Assembly (NCBI GenBank): GCA_018335875.1
Contig: JAGXRN010000026.1
Coordinates: 1-53,950, forward strand
Direction of reading: 5' to 3'
Length of the DNA: 53,950 bases
Source of the DNA: Dethiobacter sp.
GTDB lineage: Bacteria; Bacillota; Dethiobacteria; Dethiobacterales; Dethiobacteraceae
Part shown: in pieces, positions 24,917 to 33,519 of the stretch
Numbering within the stretch: the stretch's first letter is position 1
Layout of the letters: the number at the start of each line of letters is the position of its first letter
Program-made: the position numbers and the translations under genes
The notes under the pieces: generated by a model
Databases searched by the model: none
Seen by the model: the letters and a program-made list of their open reading frames with translations, nothing else
Told to the model about the DNA's origin: nothing

Positions 24917-25061
24917 TTCTTTACACCTCCCTATTTTGTAGACAAAAAATGTATTTGATAGTATTAAATATTACTTTGTATAAATTTTATCTGAAATCAG
25001 CCATTTTGTAAATATAGTATTCTCATACTTTACAGAATATTTTTATATTTACTGCCATTTA

Positions 25062-26237
25062 TCATAAGTTTTCTATCAGTATTGACATACCCATGCCGCC
25101 GCCCACACAGAGAGAAGCCATTCCCAGTTTCAGTCCCCTTCTCTTCAGTTCGTAGATAAGAGAGACAATTATCCTGGCACCGGTGGCGCCAACAGGGTGG
25201 CCAAGCCCCACCCCACTGCCGTTGACATTGACAATATCCCTGTTTAGCCCAAGCAGTTTTTCACAGGCAAGGTATTGGGCAGCAAAGGCTTCATTCAGCT
25301 CTATCAGCTCTATGTCGGCAAGGGAGACACCTGCTTTCTTAAGCAGTTTTTGCGTGGCAGGAACAGGCCCGTAGCCCATCAGCCACGGTTCCACGGCAGC
25401 CCAGGCGTAGGAAACGACGCGTGCCAGTGGCTTAATGCCAAGTTCACCGGCTTTTGTTTCCTTCATCAACACCAAGGCTGCAGCGCCATCGTTGAGGCCG
25501 GAGGAGTTGCCGGCGGTAACTGTGCCGTTTTGTTTAAAGACCGGTTTCAGTTTTGCAAGGTCTTCCCTTGTAATTTCAGCCCTCGGATGCTCGTCGGTGT
25601 CTACGACTTTAACTCCTTTACGCGTGGAGATTTCAAACGGCACTATCTGATCTTTGAAATGGCCGTTTGCTACGGCGTTTGCTGCGTTGATGTGGCTGCG
25701 GCAGGCCACTTCATCCTGCTCTTCCCTGCTGATGCCGTATTTTTCTGCCAGATTTTCTGCTGTCATACCCATAATGATATTGTAGTTGGGGTCGTGCAGC
25801 AGCTCCCACAGCATATCAGTCATCTCTCCGTGCTGCAGGCGCTGTCCCCAGCGGGAACTTTTAAGCACATAGGGAGCACAACTCATGCCCTCTGTGCCTC
25901 CGGCTACAACAATTTCGCAGTCTCCCAGGGCAATCTCCTGATACCCGCTCACCACAGCCTGCATCCCTGAGCTGCACTGGCGTTGTACTGTGAAAGCGGG
26001 AGTCTCCATGGCGATGCCGGCCTTCAGTGCCGCTACTCTGGCGATATTGGCCTCGTCAGAGCGCATGATACAGTTGCCGAGGATCACTTCATCAATTTGC
26101 GTCGGCTGCAGAGACGATCTTTTGACTGCCTCTTTAATTGCTGCCGCCGCCAATTCATTTGGCATCACATCTTTAAAAGCGCCGCCAAAGTCACCGATTG
26201 CCGTTCGTACCGCCGCTGTGATCACAATATTTTCCAT
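25062..26237 (-). CDS. Acetyl-CoA C-acetyltransferase (thiolase)
   Basis: 391 residues, the normal length for thiolase II. Active-site residues are all visible: the acylated Cys in [14 protein letters not shown] (about 88), NEAFAAQ near 316, His in [16 protein letters not shown] (about 347) and the second Cys in [14 protein letters not shown] (about 377). It condenses two acetyl-CoA to acetoacetyl-CoA or cleaves 3-ketoacyl-CoA. With the acyl-CoA ligase downstream it suggests fatty acid or butyrate/PHB-type metabolism. An AGGGAGG-type site (GGGAGGCAAACC) precedes the ATG. Confidence 0.92.
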   Translation of the reverse strand: MENIVITAAVRTAIGDFGGAFKDVMPNELAAAAIKEAVKRSSLQPTQIDEVILGNCIMRSDEANIARVAALKAGIAMETPAFTVQRQCSSGMQAVVSGYQEIALGDCEIVVAGGTEGMSCAPYVLKSSRWGQRLQHGEMTDMLWELLHDPNYNIIMGMTAENLAEKYGISREEQDEVACRSHINAANAVANGHFKDQIVPFEISTRKGVKVVDTDEHPRAEITREDLAKLKPVFKQNGTVTAGNSSGLNDGAAALVLMKETKAGELGIKPLARVVSYAWAAVEPWLMGYGPVPATQKLLKKAGVSLADIELIELNEAFAAQYLACEKLLGLNRDIVNVNGSGVGLGHPVGATGARIIVSLIYELKRRGLKLGMASLCVGGGMGMSILIENL

Positions 26238-26336
26238 GGTTTGCCTCCCGGTGTGTTTTATAGATTATTTCCAAATGATTGTAATGACTATTTTTCTATT
26301 TATTAATTCAATCTCCTTTAATATTAAGAAAAGTGT

Positions 26337-26362
26337 AAAAAAAAAGAGGCATAGCTGCCTCT
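26337..26362 (-). terminator. Intrinsic terminator of the phosphorylase gene
   Basis: AGAGGCA/TGCCTCT hairpin with loop GCTA and a run of at least eight T residues on the minus strand. It includes the stop codon. Confidence 0.9.
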
Positions 26363-28052
26363 AGCGGTAACGCGGTTGTTCGCCCACGGGCCTGCGGGGA
26401 ATCATCCAGGGCGCTGTTATTTCATCTTTTTGTTCTATAACTGGGTGGTAGAGAAGCTCATAATATTCCCTGATCATGCGCAGCGATGAAAACTTATAAT
26501 GCGACATGTCTATGCTGGCACGCATCATATCAACCCATCTGTCCCTGTCCTCATAAAATGTGGGGACAACTTCATTAAAAAGAACGTTGTAGAGCGCCTG
26601 CAGGTCGTGCTCATCCTGACCTTTAGGAGTGGGTTCTTTGACGTTGCAATCAAGCAGCCATCCTGAGATGCCGTGTTGAGGCCCTTCGCCAACCCACCCG
26701 TCAACAACGCTTAGATTGAGAACACCGTTCATGGCCGCTTTCATCCCCGAAGTACCCGACGCTTCAAGGGGACGGAGAGGATTGTTAAGCCAGACATCAC
26801 ACCCCTGCACCATCAGGCGGGCAATTTCCATATTGTAGTTTTCAAGGAATACTACTGAATCTTTATACTTGCGGTCCATGATTACAAGGTCACGGATAAT
26901 CTGCTTGCCGTATTCATCATTGGGGTGTGCCTTGCCGGAAAATATCAGCTGTATCTTACCTTGCCTGAGGAAGGGGTCAATGGCCTCTGAGTTGCGGAAG
27001 ATGAGGTCTGAACGCTTGTAGCCCGCAGCACGGCGCGCAAAACCCACAATCAGGGCATCGGGGTTGAGTGTGGCGTCTGTATGAGTGCGCGCATAGTTTA
27101 TAAGCTCCTGTTTGCATTTCATATGCGGTTTCCAGAGGTCCTTGCCCTGTATAAAGGAATTATGAATCTCTTCAGATTGCCATGTGCGCACGTGAACTCC
27201 GTTTGTAATTGAAATAATTGGTCCTGTGTCGGCAACATGGCGCCACATAGACCTCGCGGTATGACCGTGCAGGTTGGAAACCGCGTTTGCCAGAGTGCAG
27301 AGACGAAGCGCCGCTTCTGTCATATTAAAGGGATCGCCGCCAAGCCTGGACATTTGTTCATAATTGAGGCTGGTGTATGCGCTCAGTTTCTGCAGTTCCA
27401 AATGGCTGTGTTTTTCATTCCCTGCCTCTACCGGTGTGTGGGTAGTGAATACTACCTGGCGCCTGGTAGCCTGCCAGGCTTCATCAAACGACATGCCCTG
27501 ATCCATCTTTTCCCTGATCAATTCAATGCCTGCCAGGACCGCATGCCCTTCATTAAAGTGATACACATCAACATCAATATTGAGCGCACGCAGTATTCTT
27601 ACACCGCCGATGCCAAGTAATATTTCCTGCGCTATGCGTTCGTGCGTGCCACCCCCATAGAGCCTGCCTGTAATCCATCCGTATTCGCTGCCTGGGTAAT
27701 TTGTGTCAAGCAGATAAAGAGGGGCATTATCGTACTGGTCAACCAGCCTGATTTTACACTCCACTTCTCTGCCTTCAATTGTTACCTGCACTGTAAGGCC
27801 GGTATCCTTAACAAAGTCATAATCAAAATTCGGGTAAATATCATACGGCCAGCCGTCTTCACCGATAAATTGCTCGGTATAGTCGTGACGCCAGAGAATG
27901 CCAATACCCACCATGGGCAGGCCCAGTTCATGAGCTGCCTTCATGTAATCGCCGGCCAACACTCCAAGGCCTCCGGCGTAGATGGGGAGACGCGAACTTA
28001 GCCCGTATTCCATACAAAAATATGCAACTCTTGGTAATCCGCTTGTATACAT
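26361..28052 (-). CDS. glgP: Alpha-glucan (glycogen) phosphorylase, short form
   Basis: 563 residues beginning close to the conserved VAYFCMEYGLSSRLPIYAGG. Other family blocks are HFNEGHAVLAGIELIREKM, FTTHTPVEAGNEKH, FARRAAGYKRSDLIF and the PLP-binding Lys in EASGTSGMKAAMNGVLN (about 470). It belongs to the archaeal/thermophile-type alpha-glucan phosphorylases (TIGR02094-like) rather than the 800-residue E. coli type, and lacks the usual N-terminal DUF3417 extension. The reaction is phosphorolysis of alpha-1,4-glucan to glucose-1-phosphate. Just upstream in the same frame is a 4-codon ORF with the better ribosome site (see 28056-28070). Confidence 0.88.
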   Translation of the reverse strand: MYTSGLPRVAYFCMEYGLSSRLPIYAGGLGVLAGDYMKAAHELGLPMVGIGILWRHDYTEQFIGEDGWPYDIYPNFDYDFVKDTGLTVQVTIEGREVECKIRLVDQYDNAPLYLLDTNYPGSEYGWITGRLYGGGTHERIAQEILLGIGGVRILRALNIDVDVYHFNEGHAVLAGIELIREKMDQGMSFDEAWQATRRQVVFTTHTPVEAGNEKHSHLELQKLSAYTSLNYEQMSRLGGDPFNMTEAALRLCTLANAVSNLHGHTARSMWRHVADTGPIISITNGVHVRTWQSEEIHNSFIQGKDLWKPHMKCKQELINYARTHTDATLNPDALIVGFARRAAGYKRSDLIFRNSEAIDPFLRQGKIQLIFSGKAHPNDEYGKQIIRDLVIMDRKYKDSVVFLENYNMEIARLMVQGCDVWLNNPLRPLEASGTSGMKAAMNGVLNLSVVDGWVGEGPQHGISGWLLDCNVKEPTPKGQDEHDLQALYNVLFNEVVPTFYEDRDRWVDMMRASIDMSHYKFSSLRMIREYYELLYHPVIEQKDEITAPWMIPRRPVGEQPRYR

Positions 28053-28055
28053 GTT

Positions 28056-28070
28056 TCAGGCTTCCGCCAT
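28056..28070 (-). promoter_or_regulatory. Four-codon leader ORF (MAEA-stop) before glgP
   Basis: AGGTGG with good spacing precedes ATG GCG GAA GCC TGA, and after one codon (AAC) the glgP ATG follows in the same frame. The glgP ATG itself has only a weak site. Translation of the leader may feed glgP by restart, or the TGA may be a nonsense mutation that removed five N-terminal residues. Confidence 0.4.
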
Positions 28071-28200
28071 TACACCACCTTTTTCTCTACTCATGCTTAT
28101 TGTGCTAAAGGGATGGTGATATTATACCAGAAGCAGGAACGTGCAGCCCGATTCAGGAATATTATACATTAAGAATACGTTATAAAGGGGCTGATACACA

Positions 28201-28680
28201 GTGGGTACTTTTGCTTTGGTATTAGCCGTAATTCTTTTTATCCTTGGTATGGTGGGGACGGTATTGCCTGTGCTGCCAGGTGTCCTCCTGATTTATTCGG
28301 GGATGGGTTTATACGGCTTGCTGACAGGGTTTGCGGGTCTTGATACCATGTTCTTTATACTGCAGAGCATGGCGGTTGTGCTTGTTTTTTCATTGGATTA
28401 CTTAGCTGTTGCAGCAGGTACCAGGCGTTTTGGCGGCAGCAGGTATGCCGCCTGGGGCGCAGCTTTGGGTACACTGCTGGGCCTGCTGCTGTTTGGTCCC
28501 TTTGGCCTTATTATCGGGCCTTTTCTAGGTGCGGTTTTCGCGGAAGTAATATTGGGCAAAGAGCCAACCCAGGCCGTACGTATCGGATTTGGCACACTGC
28601 TTGGCCTGCTGGGCGGCACAGTCCTCAAGCTTGGCATCCAGGGACTTATGATTGCATGGTTCTTTTTAAGCATTTATTAG
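28201..28680 (+). CDS. DUF456 membrane protein
   Basis: 159 residues, starting at GTG. Strongly hydrophobic with about four to five helices. The pattern MVGTVLPVLPGVLLIYSGMG and LLLFGPFGLIIGPFLGAVFA, with many G and P residues, is typical of DUF456. Family members are small glycine-zipper-like membrane proteins of unknown function. It is divergent from the phosphorylase gene and convergent with the rhomboid gene, so it is probably transcribed alone. Confidence 0.85.
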   Translation: MGTFALVLAVILFILGMVGTVLPVLPGVLLIYSGMGLYGLLTGFAGLDTMFFILQSMAVVLVFSLDYLAVAAGTRRFGGSRYAAWGAALGTLLGLLLFGPFGLIIGPFLGAVFAEVILGKEPTQAVRIGFGTLLGLLGGTVLKLGIQGLMIAWFFLSIY

Positions 28681-28758
28681 CCTTTAACTGTCTGTGCATA
28701 TCTTTGCCAGTGCGCGGCTGTATGCGTCCAAATCTCTCTCGATACACATCTCAAAACA

Positions 28759-29430
28759 CTATTCGCATTTAATTCTTTTACCAAAGAAGCCGACTAAAAG
28801 CACGCCTGCCATAAAGCCTCCCACGTGGGCCCACCAGGCAATGGCCACCTCAGCACCCACCGACGCCACTCCTGAAAACACCTGGAGTATAAACCAAAAG
28901 CCAAGGAAAATTACAGCCGGCAGTTCCACAGGTATCAGAAATATTATGGGGACAAGTGCCAGCACCCGTGCTTTCGGACAGCTTACCAGGTAGGCGCCAA
29001 GCACCCCGGCCACGGCGCCGCTTGCGCCAATGATAGGGACAGCGCTGCGCGGGTCCGCCATGGCCTGGATCAAGCCGGCCAGGATGCCTGTGAGCAGGTA
29101 AAAAACAAGGTATTTGAAGTGGCCCAATCTGTCTTCGATATTATCGCCAAAGACCCAGAGGTAAAGCATGTTGGTGCCCACATGGAACCAGCCGCCATGC
29201 AAAAACTGGTAAGATACCAGTGCTGACAGGCCAGCGAAACTGCCTGCTGAAGTTTCGCCAAGCAATCGCAGAGGTATCAGTCCATGGTTGTACACAAACA
29301 TGATAAGCTGCCTGTCAGGCATAACTACCTGTTTGAAAAACAAAAAAATGTTCAGGCCGATTAAAACAAAGTTCACATAAGGGAAGCGTCGGGTTGAAGG
29401 CGAATCCTTGAGGGGAAACAAAAAAATCAA
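28759..29430 (-). CDS. Rhomboid-family intramembrane serine protease
   Basis: 223 residues with about six helices. The catalytic Ser is in IIGASGAVAGVLGAYL and the catalytic His in WWAHVGGFMAGVLL. The L1-loop/helix 2 segment HGGWFHVGTNMLYLWVFGDN is also conserved. Rhomboids cut membrane-spanning segments of substrate proteins; substrates in Gram-positives are mostly unknown. The gene starts 6 bp after the DUF1294 gene ends, so the two are cotranscribed, perhaps with addA upstream. Confidence 0.9.
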   Translation of the reverse strand: MIFLFPLKDSPSTRRFPYVNFVLIGLNIFLFFKQVVMPDRQLIMFVYNHGLIPLRLLGETSAGSFAGLSALVSYQFLHGGWFHVGTNMLYLWVFGDNIEDRLGHFKYLVFYLLTGILAGLIQAMADPRSAVPIIGASGAVAGVLGAYLVSCPKARVLALVPIIFLIPVELPAVIFLGFWFILQVFSGVASVGAEVAIAWWAHVGGFMAGVLLVGFFGKRIKCE

Positions 29431-29436
29431 CTCCTG

Positions 29437-29676
29437 TCAGGCTGCACGCAGCGTATAATAAATAAGCACCAGTACCTGCACAGCAATCACTGCCGGCATA
29501 CCCAGGTAGAATTGTTTATGCAGTGTTTTATGCCTGAAAGCTTTCATGCCAAGCCAAACTCCCGCGCTGCCGCCAAGCAGCGCCAGGATAAGAAACATCT
29601 TTTCAGGCAGGCGCCTTGTTCTTTGCACCGCGAACCTTTTGTCCATTCCCATCATTAGGAACGTCAATATATTCAC
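29437..29676 (-). CDS. DUF1294 small membrane protein
   Basis: 79 residues or slightly more. NILTFLMMGMDKRFAVQRTR followed by RLPEKMFLILALLGGSAGVW is diagnostic for DUF1294. Two to three helices. The GTG at 29676 lies 15 nt after GGAGG, which is too far. The family normally begins about 10-15 residues earlier, and the upstream codons (ILRSLEALFIAVN) fit it well, so translation may begin at a rare ATT after AGGTGAG or the gene may have lost its start. The function is unknown. Confidence 0.75.
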   Translation of the reverse strand: MNILTFLMMGMDKRFAVQRTRRLPEKMFLILALLGGSAGVWLGMKAFRHKTLHKQFYLGMPAVIAVQVLVLIYYTLRAA

Positions 29677-29790
29677 TGCTATAAACAGGGCCTCCAGTGA
29701 TCTTAAAATAGTATACTCACCTGCTTCCTGTTCGTTTAGAATTCCTGTTATTTTAAGTTTGCCAATTTCCCGGCCTGAATCGTTATAAGT

Positions 29791-32700
29791 TTAAATCTCA
29801 ATTGCAACTAAAGAACCAGAATCAAAATAATATAAGTAGGCAGCACTGACCGGTATTTTTAGGATTCTTGCCGCTGCCTCGGCATACAGGATTAGCTGCA
29901 GGCTGTGTTGGCGCGCTAAAGTATGCCCTTCCTCAGGCGCTTTTCCTGTTTTGAAATCTACAATGATGCAGCATTCTTCAGTTACTGCCAGCAAGTCTAT
30001 TACTCCCTGCACCACCACGTTTTCATCAGGCGCTTCTTCCTGCGACTGGAATAACCGCGAGGCCGGCAGTGAGATAATAAAGGGCATTTCTCTTAGAATA
30101 TGGGCCTTGTGTGCCAACACAAACCTACCGGCGGCTGTAGTGAAGAAGTCTGCAATTTTTTTTGCATCAATTTGTCTTGCCTCCTCAATGGGGAGGATTT
30201 TTTTTTCTATCAGGTGTGCAAGCTGTGGTTTTAACCCATTTTCATCAACCGGTAAAGAGAGGTCAAGATGCTGCATAACCAGATGATAAAGAGTACCACG
30301 CCTGTCTGCAGATAAAGTTTCCCCTTCCGTCATAAAAGAAGGTTGTGGCCAGGCCTGCGGAAATAGTATACTTGCCTGGAAATTATCCTCTTGTGCCGCA
30401 TCTGAAAGCCGGTTTTTAGCTTCTGTCACCGAAAGTTTGGCAGGCAGCCGTGTGGACAACCTGTGCTTATATTTAAACCCCAGTATCTGCGAGATTTCTT
30501 CTCTTATTTCCAGCGGTGCCGAAGAGTTGGCAGGCTCTAGCGCCAAAAGCTCTTTCGGGGGCGGTGAAGAAGTAACTTCAGTTTCAGGTAAAGGAACTGT
30601 GCAGGCCGGTGCGTCTCCCCACAACTTAAGTTTCCAGCGAGAAGTTTCACCGTCCTGCCAGTTATATTGCCCGTCTTTGCCGTAAATATCGCTGTGCCTG
30701 GCAATAGCCATGCCAAGCCAATCAAGACAAGTCGCCGCCCGGGAAAGCAGGGCCGCCGGCAGCTGCTTTTCCTGCCAATCAAGATAAAACTGCCATTTTT
30801 CGCTTTCCGCCATGGGGTCTGCTGCAGAGCCGATGAGAATCAGCCTTTCCCTTGCCCTTGTCAGCGCCACGTAGAATATACGCATTTCTTCAGCCCTGGT
30901 CTCGTCCTCGGTCTTGAGGCGAAGAGCATGATAGGGCAGTGACGGGTAGCGCAGCCGGTTAACTGTATCAACCAGCAGCGGGCTGATGCCAAGCGTACGG
31001 TGGAGCAGTATTTCGCGGTGTACGTCTTGGAAATTAAATTTTTTGCCAAGTCCACAGACAAAGACCACGGGAAACTCCAGGCCCTTTGCTTTGTGAATGC
31101 TCATCACGCGTACAACATTTTCTTTTTCGCCAAGCACCCGCGGCGTTCCCAGGTCTTCCCCGGAGGCCTGCAATTGATTAATAAAACGCAAAAACCTGGA
31201 TAATCCCTGCCGTGAAAAGCGGTCAAACTGGCGCGCACGGTCAAACATACTATACAGGTTTGCCTGCCGCTGGACACCATCAGGCAGTCCGCAAACATAG
31301 TCGGCTAACCCGCTTTCACTGTATACTGCAGAAATAAAAGCCGCCAGCCTTTCACTCCTGGCCAGATCCCGCCAGCGCTCCAGCCTGTCTAAAAATGATT
31401 GCACCTTTGACGCCAGCTCCGAACCTGCCTCAGCGGCTGCAGCAACAACAGCGTCATAAAAATCACCCTCCCTGCAATAAGTCCTCACAGAACCCAGTTC
31501 ATCGGCGCTCAGGCCGGCAAGTGGAGAACGCAGTACTGCAGCGAGCTCTATATCCTGCCGCGGGTTATCCACCACTTTTAAAAGTGCAATCATTGTCTCA
31601 ACTTCAACTGCAGAAAAATAGCCGGTGGAAAGTTCTGCATAGGCGGGAATGCCAAATCTCTCAAGCACTTCCACTATCTGATTAGCCCGGCCTGCCGCGG
31701 CCCGCAGCAGTATGACAATATCCCTGTATGCAAGCGGGCGATAGCAGTTGTTGCCGCTGTCAAAAATATGACAGCACTCTTTTCCCTCAACGGCTGTGCC
31801 TGTCATCTCCCTGATCCTGCCGGCAATAACTCTTGCCTCCATCTCAAACCCGGATATATCAGCGTCATTCTCGTCAGCGACGCCTTCAGCCTCACCGCCC
31901 TGGTCAGACATTCTCTCTCTGCTTCCAACCAGGTGCACCTCCACGGGCCACGACAACTGCATGTTATCGGGGTCGGGATAACAGGCGCCATAAACCAGCT
32001 CAGCCGAGCCGTCATATATCATTTCAGCCGACTCCGCTGTCATCAACTGGCGGAAGAGAAAGTTAACCGCCGCCACAACGCTGCTGCGGCAGCGGAAATT
32101 GTAGGATAAGGACAGGCGGCGTTCACTTGAACCAGGTGCATCCGGATATTTGTGATAGCGCATAAGAAACAGCCCGGGGTCAGCCAGCCTGAAACGGTAG
32201 ATACTCTGCTTAATGTCCCCTACCATGAACAGATTTGGTTCATCCTGCCCCTGGCGTGAAACAAGATTCAGGATTGCGTCCTGCACAGGGTTAATATCCT
32301 GGTACTCATCCACCAGTACATACTCAAAGTTCTGACGGAGTTCAAAGGCGGCAGGTGATGGGACAGGGCCTGCTTCATTGTCGCTTTCAGTAATTAATAT
32401 TCTCAGGCAAAAATGCTCCAGGTCGTTAAAGTCCAGCAGCCCCAGCATTTTTTTTCTCTCCGCAAAACGTGCCCCGAAGTCACATGTTAATTCAGCCAGC
32501 GCGGAAACAAGGGGCCCCAGTTCCCTTATTTCAGTAAGGTAATCAGTGTTGTCCCTTTCAAAATAAGTCTCTGCGGCGCTTCTGACAACTTTTTTTGCCT
32601 GGTCCCGCATGCGGGTTATTCTTTCTTTTAACTCTCCATCAGCATCCTTTGCCGCGGGAAGTACCCTGAAATTCGCCTGGCGCCAGGCTGCCCTGAGTAT

Positions 32701-33519
32701 GTTCCAGGGAGCTTTGAGCATTGCACGCAAGTTTTCCGCCTGTTCCTTCTCGGCAAGCATAACATCCTTGTATACAACAGGCGCACCTGGCAGCGAGGCA
32801 AGTTTTGACGCCTTCTCAAGCAGGTAAACGGCAAACTCCAGTTCTACTTCAAGCCTGCGCCTGACCGGTTCAAGCCACGGCAGCAGCGCGCTGTCAGCGT
32901 CCGCGTCAGCGGCAAAGATAAAAGAACTTACTGCACTCTCCAGCCAGCTGCCTGGACGGGGGTTGCTCTGCATGAATGTGTAAAGGTCAAGTACAATGCC
33001 AGCCAGCTTGTCGTTCCCGCGATTACCGCCGCCATAACGGCAGACAAGCTCCAGGAAGGACTCATTGTCTGGTAATCTGAATCTTTCTTCAAGCACCTGT
33101 TCCAGCACATCCTGCTGCAGCATCACTGACTCCTGGCTGTCGGCAACCCGAAAAGACGGATCCATATCCAACCGGTAAAAATAGCGGCGTATTACATCCA
33201 GGCAAAAAGAATGGAGTGTAGAAATAGACGCTCCGTGCAGCATAAGAAGCTGACGGGCCAAAACGCCTTTAGGCTCATCGGCAATCTTTTTTTCAAGGAC
33301 AAGGCCTATGCGTTCTCTCATCTCAGCAGCCGCCGCCTCTGTAAAGGTAACCACAAGCAGCCTGTCGATTTCAACAGGTTTTAACGGGTCAGTGAGAAGG
33401 CTGATTATCCTCTCCACCAAAACGGCCGTCTTGCCGGCGCCTGCAGCGGCTGAAACCAGCAGGTTCCCCTCGCGGGTCGTGATTGCATCCCATTGCTCAC
33501 CTGTCCACGAATGAGTCAT
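29791..33519 (-). CDS. addA: ATP-dependent helicase/nuclease subunit A
   Basis: 1242 residues, the usual AddA length. Superfamily 1 helicase motifs: Q motif and Walker A (LLVSAAAGAGKTAVL, residues 21-34), Walker B in YVLVDEYQDINPVQ (about 400), motif III GDIKQSIYRFR and motif VI LTRARERLILIG (about 890). The C-terminal RecB-like nuclease has IIVDFKTGKAPEEG near 1190. AddAB processes double-strand DNA ends for RecA loading and stops at Chi. The start overlaps the end of addB by 23 bp, so expression is coupled. The operon also includes the upstream alkyltransferase-like fusion gene. Confidence 0.95.
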   Translation of the reverse strand: MTHSWTGEQWDAITTREGNLLVSAAAGAGKTAVLVERIISLLTDPLKPVEIDRLLVVTFTEAAAAEMRERIGLVLEKKIADEPKGVLARQLLMLHGASISTLHSFCLDVIRRYFYRLDMDPSFRVADSQESVMLQQDVLEQVLEERFRLPDNESFLELVCRYGGGNRGNDKLAGIVLDLYTFMQSNPRPGSWLESAVSSFIFAADADADSALLPWLEPVRRRLEVELEFAVYLLEKASKLASLPGAPVVYKDVMLAEKEQAENLRAMLKAPWNILRAAWRQANFRVLPAAKDADGELKERITRMRDQAKKVVRSAAETYFERDNTDYLTEIRELGPLVSALAELTCDFGARFAERKKMLGLLDFNDLEHFCLRILITESDNEAGPVPSPAAFELRQNFEYVLVDEYQDINPVQDAILNLVSRQGQDEPNLFMVGDIKQSIYRFRLADPGLFLMRYHKYPDAPGSSERRLSLSYNFRCRSSVVAAVNFLFRQLMTAESAEMIYDGSAELVYGACYPDPDNMQLSWPVEVHLVGSRERMSDQGGEAEGVADENDADISGFEMEARVIAGRIREMTGTAVEGKECCHIFDSGNNCYRPLAYRDIVILLRAAAGRANQIVEVLERFGIPAYAELSTGYFSAVEVETMIALLKVVDNPRQDIELAAVLRSPLAGLSADELGSVRTYCREGDFYDAVVAAAAEAGSELASKVQSFLDRLERWRDLARSERLAAFISAVYSESGLADYVCGLPDGVQRQANLYSMFDRARQFDRFSRQGLSRFLRFINQLQASGEDLGTPRVLGEKENVVRVMSIHKAKGLEFPVVFVCGLGKKFNFQDVHREILLHRTLGISPLLVDTVNRLRYPSLPYHALRLKTEDETRAEEMRIFYVALTRARERLILIGSAADPMAESEKWQFYLDWQEKQLPAALLSRAATCLDWLGMAIARHSDIYGKDGQYNWQDGETSRWKLKLWGDAPACTVPLPETEVTSSPPPKELLALEPANSSAPLEIREEISQILGFKYKHRLSTRLPAKLSVTEAKNRLSDAAQEDNFQASILFPQAWPQPSFMTEGETLSADRRGTLYHLVMQHLDLSLPVDENGLKPQLAHLIEKKILPIEEARQIDAKKIADFFTTAAGRFVLAHKAHILREMPFIISLPASRLFQSQEEAPDENVVVQGVIDLLAVTEECCIIVDFKTGKAPEEGHTLARQHSLQLILYAEAAARILKIPVSAAYLYYFDSGSLVAIEI

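Noticed and set aside
28053..28070. Second selenocysteine UGA in the glgP leader
   Set aside because: Same-frame TGA exists, but there is no Sec context or reason for Sec in phosphorylase, and a normal ATG follows one codon later.
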